The notes under the pieces: generated by a model
Database searches by the model: none
Told to the model about the DNA's origin: nothing
What the model saw: only the letters and a program-made list of their open reading frames with translations
Position numbers and translations under genes: made by a program
Shown: piece by piece, positions 25,959 to 33,161 of the stretch
How positions within the stretch are numbered: the first letter of the stretch is position 1
Layout: every line of letters begins with the position of its first letter
NCBI RefSeq assembly: GCF_002374315.1
Contig: NZ_NWUX01000028.1
Span: forward strand, 1 to 41,115
DNA from: Vreelandella nigrificans
GTDB lineage: Bacteria; Pseudomonadota; Gammaproteobacteria; Pseudomonadales; Halomonadaceae
Direction of reading: 5' to 3'
Length of the DNA: 41,115 nucleotides

Positions 25959-27032
25959 TTGAGCATGATTGAGCGGAAGATACCGCGAAAACGCCAGCAC
26001 CGATGGGTAATGTTGCGGGACCGTGCCTATCCAACAGAAGATATCTATTTTTTAGTGTCAGCAGCACCAGAGTTAAAGAAGCTAGGTATTGAGGTTGATG
26101 AGGTTCAAACGCGTAGCCACTGGTTTCCATGGCGGTACACCAGGGCTTTGCCAGCCATGTTTGAAGAAGCGAATGTACTGGTTTGCCGTTCGTTACCTAC
26201 CGTATGGCTGAAATGGTTAGCTCGTAATAAACATAAGCTGGGCCACATTGTTTATTTGATTGACGATAACGTAAAGGCAGCGGTGCACGACAAGACACTG
26301 CCTGATTCTTATCGTCGACGTATGAAGGATGTGGTTCATTATCAACCAGCTATATTGGCACTAACCGATGAAGTGGTGGCTTCCAGCCAGCAGCTGGCTG
26401 ATACGCTAAAGACCCAGCACTCGAAGGTGTCAGTGTTGACGCCGCCTTTGCTAGCGTCTTTACCTGGCTTTGCGCATTTTGACGCACCGCCCTCTAGCAA
26501 AACGCCCTGGATGGTTGGCTTTTATGGCACACGAGCCCATGTGGCGGATTTAGAGCATATCGCGCCGGCGATGGTTGATCTTCATCACCAGCGTAAAGAT
26601 GTCGCCTTTGAAATTATGCTGGGGCAGTACACACCCAAGGCTCTAAGCTCGCTGGCGCGCTGTTATACGCCTGCACCGCTGCCCTGGGATGCCTTCCGTG
26701 AATACCAGGGGCAGCAACGCATCCATATTGGTTTGGCACCGTTGTGGCCAACAGAGTTTAACGCCGGAAAGTCGTACATTAAGTTTCTGGATATTGCAGC
26801 CATGGGCGGGGTGGGTATTTATAGCAACCGTTACCCATACAATGAGGTCGTTGAGCACGGCGTTGATGGCATGCTCGCGAACGATGACCCCAACGACTGG
26901 CTGCAGTGCATGAAAATCTTGTTGAATAACCCTGCCCAAACCCTCGCTATGGCAAAAAACGCAGCAAAAAAAGCTGCCTCTATTGGTCATCACCAGCACG
27001 CATTCGATTTTTGGAGAGCGAGAACTAGCTAA
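25959..27032 (+). CDS. GT-B glycosyltransferase (GT4-like)
   Basis: 357 residues. Its features fit a GT-B enzyme: HIVYLIDDN near the middle of the N-terminal Rossmann half, EVVASSQQLADTL, WMVGFYGTRAHVADLEH opening the C-terminal half (about 185), IGLAPLWPTEFNAGKSYIKFLDIAAMGG (about 263-290) and VVEHGVDGMLANDDPNDW. The glutamates of the classic E-x7-E are not both present, so donor handling may differ from standard GT4 enzymes. Likely acts on the same glycan as the preceding transferases. AAGGAG at 25946-25951 is seven bases before a TTG (25959) and thirteen before an ATG (25965), so TTG seems the better start. A strong terminator follows, making this the last gene of its group. Confidence 0.7.
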   Translation: MSMIERKIPRKRQHRWVMLRDRAYPTEDIYFLVSAAPELKKLGIEVDEVQTRSHWFPWRYTRALPAMFEEANVLVCRSLPTVWLKWLARNKHKLGHIVYLIDDNVKAAVHDKTLPDSYRRRMKDVVHYQPAILALTDEVVASSQQLADTLKTQHSKVSVLTPPLLASLPGFAHFDAPPSSKTPWMVGFYGTRAHVADLEHIAPAMVDLHHQRKDVAFEIMLGQYTPKALSSLARCYTPAPLPWDAFREYQGQQRIHIGLAPLWPTEFNAGKSYIKFLDIAAMGGVGIYSNRYPYNEVVEHGVDGMLANDDPNDWLQCMKILLNNPAQTLAMAKNAAKKAASIGHHQHAFDFWRARTS

Positions 27033-27091
27033 GACTAAGATCAGCGCTCAGGTTAGGCTACTTAATGGATTGAAAATTCAATGGCTTGGAT

Positions 27092-27123
27092 AAAAACCGG
27101 TTCCACAAGAGCCGGTTTTTTTT
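27092..27123 (+). terminator. Intrinsic terminator after the GT-B gene
   Basis: A hairpin with ACCGGTTC on the left and GAGCCGGT on the right, extended by A/T pairs, closes a 5-base loop and is followed by eight T. It lies 60 bases after the stop at 27032. Confidence 0.9.
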
Positions 27124-27389
27124 GGCTTTAGTTTGGGGGATACAAGGAAAGTGTAAGGGAGGTCTACAGATCTTCCCCAAAACTAGCCTCAGAATCACAT
27201 GGATGACTGTTTTCTTCACTCATATCGTTGATTTTCCGTGGTGGAACACATTGAGATGCACTATATTCTTGAGATCTCGATTATTACTGGGTAGGATCAT
27301 AATGCTAAAGCTTTAAAAAGAAGGGCATGCACGGGTTATTGAACTGAAAAGGCTGGCACAGATCAGCAAGCAAGACCTAATAAAAATTA

Positions 27390-27450
27390 TACAGTACTAA
27401 TAGTGCTCGTATGGTACTTATACAGTACCTATGTAGTGTTTATACGGTAC
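27390..27450. promoter_or_regulatory. Four phased TAYRGTAC motifs (possible operator cluster)
   Basis: TACAGTAC (27390), TATGGTAC (27410), TACAGTAC (27421) and TACGGTAC (27443) lie in one orientation with spacings of 20, 11 and 22 bases, close to multiples of one DNA turn. They sit 115-175 bases before the aldolase start. This suggests binding sites for a cooperative regulator, but no family is recognised and the motif is short. Confidence 0.4.
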
Positions 27451-27515
27451 ACGCCAAAAAAGCTCACCTCGTAACAAAAGCTAACACTATCAGGTGCTTA
27501 GCTTGTCATGTATTA

Positions 27516-27546
27516 GTTTACTAAATATCTGCTTGGCAGAGTAAAC
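27516..27546 (+). promoter_or_regulatory. Leader hairpin before the aldolase gene
   Basis: GTTTACT pairs with AGTAAAC, and inside it CTGC pairs with GCAG around TTG, leaving a six-base bulge (AAATAT). It ends 5 bases before the AAGGGG ribosome site of the gene at 27566, so it could influence translation or mark the 5' leader. Not a known riboswitch to my knowledge. Confidence 0.4.
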
Positions 27547-27565
27547 ATGATAAGGGGTGTGAGAA

Positions 27566-29239
27566 ATGATGAACCAAAATGAATGCCAGGATCTGGTGGT
27601 TCTAGATTGTACTTTCCGTGATGGCGGTTACTACAATAACTGGGACTACTCCACAGAGTTGGCAAACCGCTATCTACAAGTAATGTCAGCTTCTGGTATA
27701 GACTATGTAGAACTTGGCTTTCGAGCACTGGAATCCAGCGCTTTCGAAGGTCCTTACGCCTACACCCCTGATTCCTGGATTAAGCGCCTCGACGTTCCCC
27801 GCGATTTGAAGATCGGTGTAATGTGTAATGCGAAAGATCTTCTAAAGTACGGAAATCCAAAGGAAACTGTTTCCCAGCTATTTTGTAAAGCTGAAGACTC
27901 CCCCGTCACATTGGTTCGTGTTGCTGCTCACTTCAATGAAGTGGATAACTGCGGCGAAATCATGGAAGAGCTGCATAAGCTAGGCTATGTCACTGGCTTT
28001 AACTTAATGCAATCCAGTGGTCGCAGCCGCGATGAATTAATCAAAAAGGCTGAAATTGCAGCCACTTGGCCAATTGACTCCCTCTATTTTGCCGACTCCC
28101 TTGGAAACATGTTGCCCGACGATATCAGCTTTATCGTGAGTGCACTGCGTGAAGCCTGGAAAGGTCCTATGGGCTTCCATGCACACGACAATATGGGCAT
28201 GGGGCTGGTTAATGCGCTGGCCGCTATTAAAGAAGGTGTAACGTGGATTGATGGTACGGTAACTGGCATGGGGCGTGGTGCTGGTAACGTACGTATGGAG
28301 TACCTGTTGCTGGAGCTGTCTAAACAAGGCATGCGAGAAACAGAACTCGATGCATTAATGAGCTTGGTCATTGAAGAGTTTGAGCCAGTACAACGGGAGT
28401 GTGGTTGGGGCCCAAGTATTTATTACCACCTTTCCGCGACCTATGGTGTTCACCCAACCTATGTTCAGGAAATGCTATCCGATGAGCGCTACAAGCCTGT
28501 CGCTATTGTCAAAGCGCTGAAGCGTTTGGGGGCAGCGGGTGCCAGCGGGTTCTCGCGGGATCGCTTAAAAGATGTAACTGAAAGCGAGCCACTAGTGAGT
28601 GTTGGTACGTGGGATGCCACTGGTTGGCTTGAAGGTCGTGATGTGCTGTTGGTAGGGCCAGGCGAAGAGGTGAAAAACCACCTGGAAGCGCTTGAATACT
28701 TTATTGAAAAGAAAAAACCTTACGTTATTTGTATCAATATCAACCCTTGGATTCCCAGCCACTTAATCGACTCATGGGCCGCATGTAACCCTGACCGCCT
28801 GATGCTAGATAAAGACTTTTATGCGAAAAATCAGGGGCTGCTATTAGCACCAAATGCTTTGCTCCAGTATGTAGATAAAGACACCTGGAACCACTGGACA
28901 ATTCAAGACTACGGCGTCAGCGTCGAAAGTGGTGAATTGAAGGTGATGGCTGAAAACGCAACCATTCCCCACGCGCTTTCAGCAATTTATGCCATCGCGG
29001 CAGTAAATGCTGGTGGTGCCTCTAATCTTTATCTTGCTGGCTTTGATGGCTACACAAGTGAAGATCCTCGCCATAAACAGATGGAAAACGCACTAGGCCT
29101 GTATAACGAGCAACCTGGTGTCCTGCCGTTAACCTCAATTACTCCTACTAGCCTCTCTATCGCTACCGTTTCTCCCTTCTCTGAAGCTGTGTATCAGGGT
29201 GTGGAGAAAGAGATCTTTGCCCAAAGAATGTCCGCTTAA
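27566..29239 (+). CDS. HMGL-like aldolase fused to an unassigned (possibly transferase) domain
   Basis: 557 residues. Residues 1 to about 320 are a DRE-TIM metallolyase: LDCTFRDGGYYNNWDYS (about 13), VELGFRALE, GFHAHDNMGMGL (about 203, metal histidines) and GMGRGAGNVRMEYLL (about 233). Relatives are 4-hydroxy-2-oxovalerate aldolase and similar pyruvate-using aldolases, often found in capsule loci beside CMP-sugar synthetases. The C-terminal domain (about 345-540) has DVLLVGPGEEVKNHLEAL and LYLAGFDGYTSEDPRHKQME, recalling DUF115/sialyltransferase-like folds, but I cannot assign it. With the KdsB-type gene next door, I infer it makes a Kdo-like 2-keto-3-deoxy sugar acid from pyruvate and an aldehyde. 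AAGGGG precedes the ATG with good spacing. Confidence 0.75.
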   Translation: MMNQNECQDLVVLDCTFRDGGYYNNWDYSTELANRYLQVMSASGIDYVELGFRALESSAFEGPYAYTPDSWIKRLDVPRDLKIGVMCNAKDLLKYGNPKETVSQLFCKAEDSPVTLVRVAAHFNEVDNCGEIMEELHKLGYVTGFNLMQSSGRSRDELIKKAEIAATWPIDSLYFADSLGNMLPDDISFIVSALREAWKGPMGFHAHDNMGMGLVNALAAIKEGVTWIDGTVTGMGRGAGNVRMEYLLLELSKQGMRETELDALMSLVIEEFEPVQRECGWGPSIYYHLSATYGVHPTYVQEMLSDERYKPVAIVKALKRLGAAGASGFSRDRLKDVTESEPLVSVGTWDATGWLEGRDVLLVGPGEEVKNHLEALEYFIEKKKPYVICININPWIPSHLIDSWAACNPDRLMLDKDFYAKNQGLLLAPNALLQYVDKDTWNHWTIQDYGVSVESGELKVMAENATIPHALSAIYAIAAVNAGGASNLYLAGFDGYTSEDPRHKQMENALGLYNEQPGVLPLTSITPTSLSIATVSPFSEAVYQGVEKEIFAQRMSA

Positions 29240-29258
29240 TAGCAGGCGATGTATTACG

Positions 29259-29283
29259 TGCGCATGCAGATACTGCATGCGCA
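29259..29283 (+). terminator. Perfect 11-bp hairpin between the aldolase and CMP-sugar synthetase genes
   Basis: TGCGCATGCAG and CTGCATGCGCA flank a three-base loop (ATA), 20 bases after the aldolase stop. The following ATTTATTTAATTT is T-rich but broken by A, so it may act as a partial terminator, an attenuator or an mRNA-stabilising hairpin that sets the ratio of the two products. Confidence 0.55.
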
Positions 29284-29303
29284 ATTTATTTAATTTGGAG
29301 CAA

Positions 29304-30035
29304 ATGATCGATATGAAGACCCTTATTCTAATACCTGCACGCTATGCATCCACACGCTACCCAGGTAAGCCATTGGTAGACATTGCAGGTAAAAGCCTAC
29401 TAAAGCGGGTTTGGGAGCGCTGCGTTCCTGTGTTGGGGAAAGAAAAAGTCTATATAGCAACAGATGACCAGCGGATTATTGACCACTGTGAAGAGCATGG
29501 AATGCAGTGGGTAATGACCCCAGATACCTGCCTGACGGGTACTGATCGCTTAGCGGCAGCAGCAGAAAAACTAGAGGCAGACCTCTATATTAATGTGCAG
29601 GGTGATGAGCCGATGATTCACCCTGACGATATTAAGAAAGTGATCGACCTAGCAGAAAAAACGCCTGGTGAAGTACTCAATGCCTACTGTGCCATTGAAA
29701 CTGAGCAGGATTACAGTAGTAGAACCGTACCAAAGGTGGTCTTCCGGCCGGATGGTCGTCTTCTGTATATGAGCCGCGCTCCTATTCCTGGTACGAAAAC
29801 CGCTGATTTTGTGCGTGCTAATAAGCAAGTTTGTATTTATGCATTTCCACCGCAGGCACTACGCGACTACGCTTCTAAAGAGCAAAAAACTCCTTTAGAG
29901 GAATTGGAGGATATAGAAATTCTGCGTTTTTTAGAGCTTGGGTATGAAGTGAGGATGGTGCCAGTTTCTGGTAGCTCCATTGCAGTAGATACTCCAGAAG
30001 ATGTAGAGCGTGTGCTTAAGGCGCTAGAAGCTTAA
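29304..30035 (+). CDS. kdsB: 3-deoxy-manno-octulosonate cytidylyltransferase (CMP-Kdo synthetase)
   Basis: 243 residues, the usual length of KdsB. It activates Kdo, or a closely related ulosonic acid, with CTP to give the CMP-sugar used by capsule or LPS transferases in the cytosol. Signature segments are LILIPARYASTRYPGKPL at the start, MTPDTCLTGTDRLA, NVQGDEPMIHPDDI and LEELEDIEILRFLELG near the end. In this context it probably serves the capsule rather than lipid A, since a housekeeping kdsB would normally sit beside lpxK or mukB-region genes. GGAG (29297-29300) is very close to ATG 29304 and twelve bases from ATG 29313 (MKTLIL...), so either may be used. Confidence 0.9.
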   Translation: MIDMKTLILIPARYASTRYPGKPLVDIAGKSLLKRVWERCVPVLGKEKVYIATDDQRIIDHCEEHGMQWVMTPDTCLTGTDRLAAAAEKLEADLYINVQGDEPMIHPDDIKKVIDLAEKTPGEVLNAYCAIETEQDYSSRTVPKVVFRPDGRLLYMSRAPIPGTKTADFVRANKQVCIYAFPPQALRDYASKEQKTPLEELEDIEILRFLELGYEVRMVPVSGSSIAVDTPEDVERVLKALEA

Positions 30036-30069
30036 ACATTGATCGAAATAAGCCCCAGCGGATGGCGAG

Positions 30070-32352
30070 ATGACCCAATACAAGCTAAATACACCGACTA
30101 AATCATTTAATACTTATGTATTTGATTGCGATGGCGTTTTATTAGACTCCAACCGCGTCAAAACGGAAGCCTTTTATCACGCAGCGCTTCCTTATGGAGA
30201 GCCTGCTGCACAGGCTTTCACTGAATATCATAAAGCCAATGGTGGTATTTCTAGGCAGAAAAAGTTCGAATACTTCTTTCTGAATATCCTTAACCTCTCT
30301 GAATTGCCAGAAGATAAGTACCAAAAAGCGCTGAATGATTATGGTAAGTTGACAGCCGAAGGGCTTGTTCGCTGTGAGGTATTACCCGGTGTACTTGAGT
30401 TTTTAACAAGCCTTCCAGCCCAAGCTAAAAAATTTGTTGTCTCCGGTGGGGCACAGGATGAGGTTCGTTGGGTACTTGAAGCTAAAGGGTTAGCAAAGTT
30501 TTTTGACGGCATCTACGGTAACCCTGTTGATAAATTAACGTTAGTCAAAAATCTGGATTTAAAAGACAGCGATTACCCCGGTATCTTCTTTGGTGATGCC
30601 CGCTATGATCATGAAGTAGCCAAGGCTAATGGTCTTGACTTCATGTTCCTCTCCGCAGTCAGTGATTTTGATGGCTGGGAAGAGTATGTTGAAAGCCACA
30701 GTCTTCCGGCATTTGAAAGTTTTATATCCCTAAGTATCGCTGCTCAAATAGCTGAGCAAAAAGCTTTGATTGAGAAGGAGCAAACTGGGGCTGAATTAAT
30801 CTCAGAGGTGGTTGATAGAGAGAATGCTTACTTTTTTGGCTTTCCTTTTTCGCCTTTAAAAAAGTCTAGGTTTGCAGGAGGCCTTACTATAGGACCTGGT
30901 GTATTGAAACACATTGCTAGTCATTTCTCTGTGTTTCCGACTATTTTTTCTCGTTCTGCAATGTACTATTTTAAGGAAGGTCTTGGCCGACAAGTTGATC
31001 AGGAAATATGCTTTAAGGATTCATCTCCAAAGTATTTATCAGAGTGCTCATCTTCTAACCTGGAAAAATTAACTTCTAATTTAAGCCTTTCCTCCATCAT
31101 GGAAATGGAAGAAAGGCATCGTTATTCACAGCTAGAATCTATTTCGATTCCTTTTTTTCAAATTTCCGATAATATAAGGAAAAAAACTTTAAATAAAATA
31201 ACTTACTGGGATAGCCAGATAGAAAAAGATAAGATACTTTTTTATGTTAATTCTAATGTGCCTCACTTAGGTGATGATCTAATATGTTATGAGCTATGTC
31301 GGTTTAAAAAGATACCGACTGCTTTCCCCTATAGAATGCCAATAGTGCCAGGAGTAATGGCAAGGCTCTATATTCCTGAATCATTATACAATCATAGTGA
31401 GGTTTATAATCGAGAAGGAGAGCTGGTTAGTTATTCTAGATCTAATGAGTATAACTCACCCCTTGCTTCTGACTTGCAATTGATATTTGATAAAGTTGTG
31501 ATGGGAGATGAAACGCTTGGTGGTTTATCTCGTTCTGTATTAAGTCAGAAAGGAATAAAACCGCCTATTCAATATGTGCCAGCTAAAGCTGCTGTTGATA
31601 ATTTTAGTTCTTTTCTTAAGTTTTTCTATCAAAAGAAGCTTTCTAGAGCACGCCTTGGGTGGATTGCAAAAAAAGCAGAATTAAGTAATAAGAAAAAGCT
31701 TTCATCATTAGCTGTTAAGGGTGTTCCTGAAGTTCCATTTATATATTATGCTCTTCACATGCAGCCTGAGGCTAGTTCTAACCCATTGGGAGGCATGTTT
31801 TCTGATCAGGTTAGAGCTATTAGTTTTCTATCCTCAAAGCTTCCCAAGGATTGGGTGCTAGTTGTGAAGGAACATCCTTATCAAAAGCTTGAAGTTCGAG
31901 CAATGGACTTTTATGAGCAAATTTCAAACATCCCGAATGTCGTTTTGATTAGCATGGATGCTCCTTCTGATAAATTACAATTGAATGCTAAAGCGATTGC
32001 TACTCTCACAGGCACTGCAGCGTTAGAGTCTTGGTTGAAGTTGAAACCAGCCCTGGTGCTGGGGAATATTATTTATCAAGATGCACCAGGTATATATAAA
32101 ATTCGTACTGAAAAAGATTTGATAGAAGCTTATGGGAAAATATCGGGTGGGTATGTTCATACTGAAAACGATGTTTATCATTATTTACAATTTATAGGTG
32201 AATCTACGTTCTTTGGCCACTTGGATGCTTATATTGACCCCTGTCTTCCAGCCTATGAGTTTGATTTAGAAGAAAATGAATGCGAAATAGGCTATAGAAT
32301 ATCTAAGGCCCTAGAGTCGCAGCTCAAATATGCGAGCAGGGAGGGGGTGTAA
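30070..32352 (+). CDS. HAD phosphatase fused to capsule KpsC/KpsS-like transferase domain
   Basis: 760 residues. The N-terminal 220 residues are a HAD-superfamily phosphatase with a helical cap: FDCDGVLLDSNRVK (about 18, nucleophile and acid aspartates), VVSGGAQDE (about 122) and FFGDARYDHEVA (about 173). The remainder resembles capsule polysaccharide proteins (Capsule_synth/KpsC-KpsS group): FIYYALHMQPEAS, VLVVKEHPYQK (about 597) and AIATLTGTAALESW (about 643), the typical donor-site region. I infer that one chain removes a phosphate from a sugar-acid phosphate and also transfers the CMP-activated sugar. Base composition drops to AT-rich at about 30780, near the domain border, hinting at a recent fusion. 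Its stop overlaps the next ATG by one base (TAATG). Confidence 0.72.
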   Translation: MTQYKLNTPTKSFNTYVFDCDGVLLDSNRVKTEAFYHAALPYGEPAAQAFTEYHKANGGISRQKKFEYFFLNILNLSELPEDKYQKALNDYGKLTAEGLVRCEVLPGVLEFLTSLPAQAKKFVVSGGAQDEVRWVLEAKGLAKFFDGIYGNPVDKLTLVKNLDLKDSDYPGIFFGDARYDHEVAKANGLDFMFLSAVSDFDGWEEYVESHSLPAFESFISLSIAAQIAEQKALIEKEQTGAELISEVVDRENAYFFGFPFSPLKKSRFAGGLTIGPGVLKHIASHFSVFPTIFSRSAMYYFKEGLGRQVDQEICFKDSSPKYLSECSSSNLEKLTSNLSLSSIMEMEERHRYSQLESISIPFFQISDNIRKKTLNKITYWDSQIEKDKILFYVNSNVPHLGDDLICYELCRFKKIPTAFPYRMPIVPGVMARLYIPESLYNHSEVYNREGELVSYSRSNEYNSPLASDLQLIFDKVVMGDETLGGLSRSVLSQKGIKPPIQYVPAKAAVDNFSSFLKFFYQKKLSRARLGWIAKKAELSNKKKLSSLAVKGVPEVPFIYYALHMQPEASSNPLGGMFSDQVRAISFLSSKLPKDWVLVVKEHPYQKLEVRAMDFYEQISNIPNVVLISMDAPSDKLQLNAKAIATLTGTAALESWLKLKPALVLGNIIYQDAPGIYKIRTEKDLIEAYGKISGGYVHTENDVYHYLQFIGESTFFGHLDAYIDPCLPAYEFDLEENECEIGYRISKALESQLKYASREGV

Positions 32353-33116
32353 TGAATATTGCTAATGCAGATAAATTTGATGTTGATCTGGATAGGGTTA
32401 AAGCTGTTTTTATTTGCAATACTCCATTGCATGTTTATAACGCTTTGCAAGCAGCTAACAACTGGGGATTGGATACTCGTCAATGTATTTTGGTCCTGAA
32501 GCTAATAAGCAATAACCTTACGTTAGACCGTTCTTTAGAGAGTTTTGTTGAGTGGAAAGATGTTGTTTGGATCGATCCATTCCCGCTGCCACCTAGGATT
32601 AAGAAAAAAGGGAATCGTAAGAGAATTATTCAGTATCGATTCTTTAAAGAGTGGCAGGAAAAGTTAAATCAGGCAAAAGGGTGTCGCTATGTTTTTCTAT
32701 GCCACAATCGGCAGCAGGAAAATAAAGTCATCGCTAGTTTTGTTGAAGCTAAAGAGCTGGTTTGGCTTGAGGACGGAACCTTATCATATTTTCTATGGCA
32801 AGAAGAGCGTGTTATTCCACCTCAGGTGCGTGAAAGTCGGAAGAAAAAAAACCTGTCTTCTAAAAATCCGGTAGCCAAGAAGCCGGTAGCCAAAAAGCCG
32901 GTAGCCAAGAAGCCGGTAGCCAAAAAGCCGGTAGCCAAAAAGCCGGTAGCCAAAAAGCCGGTAGCCAAGAAGCCGGTAGCCAAAAAGCCGGTAGCCAAGA
33001 AGCCGGTAGCCAAGAAACCGGTGGCCAAAAAGCCTGTAGCCAAAAAGCCAGTAGCAGCTAAAAAGTCCGTAGCAAAGAAGCCGGTAGCTAAAAGGCCAGC
33101 AGTAAGGCGAAAATAA
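32352..33116 (+). CDS. N-terminal half of a GT52/polysialyltransferase-like protein ending in a (PVAKK)n tail
   Basis: 254 residues. Residues 1-155 look like the first half of a sialyltransferase-type GT-B enzyme: AVFICNTPLHVYNALQAAN at the start of the Rossmann domain, and LVWLEDGTLSYF, like the EDG-SY segment of such transferases. From residue 173 the sequence becomes twelve perfect PVAKK units and a few diverged ones, and stops at RPAVRRK. The second half of the transferase seems to follow in the next gene. The basic tail resembles AlgP/histone-H1-like repeats and could bind DNA or polyanions, or could simply be a repeat expansion that broke the gene. I favour breakage or tail replacement, with modest certainty. 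Confidence 0.55.
   Translation: MNIANADKFDVDLDRVKAVFICNTPLHVYNALQAANNWGLDTRQCILVLKLISNNLTLDRSLESFVEWKDVVWIDPFPLPPRIKKKGNRKRIIQYRFFKEWQEKLNQAKGCRYVFLCHNRQQENKVIASFVEAKELVWLEDGTLSYFLWQEERVIPPQVRESRKKKNLSSKNPVAKKPVAKKPVAKKPVAKKPVAKKPVAKKPVAKKPVAKKPVAKKPVAKKPVAKKPVAKKPVAAKKSVAKKPVAKRPAVRRK
32868..33100 (+). repeat. 15-bp in-frame tandem repeat coding for PVAKK
   Basis: The unit AAGCCGGTAGCCAAR is repeated head to tail about twelve times almost perfectly, then decays (AACCGGTGGCC, AAGCCTGTAGCC, AAAAGTCCGTAGC). Copies differ mostly in AAA or AAG for the last lysine. The unit keeps the frame, so copy-number change would alter tail length without shifting it. Confidence 0.95.
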
Positions 33117-33161
33117 ATTAAATATTTTTTTAATTTGGTTTTAATTGAATTGGGTGTGCTA

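Larger units (their letters stand above)
27033..27565. other. 533-bp intergenic regulatory region
   Basis: No supportable gene; a 76-codon plus-strand frame here is unlike its neighbours. The region starts with an intrinsic terminator, then has four TAYRGTAC motifs spaced at about one or two helical turns and a hairpin just ahead of the aldolase start, each listed separately. It separates the glycosyltransferase group from the ulosonic-acid/capsule group and should hold the latter's promoter. Confidence 0.6.

Noticed and set aside
32822..33043. Minus-strand frame coding for a repeated ATGFL peptide
   Set aside because: It is the antisense reading of the 15-bp PVAKK array; any repeat whose length is a multiple of three opens several frames.
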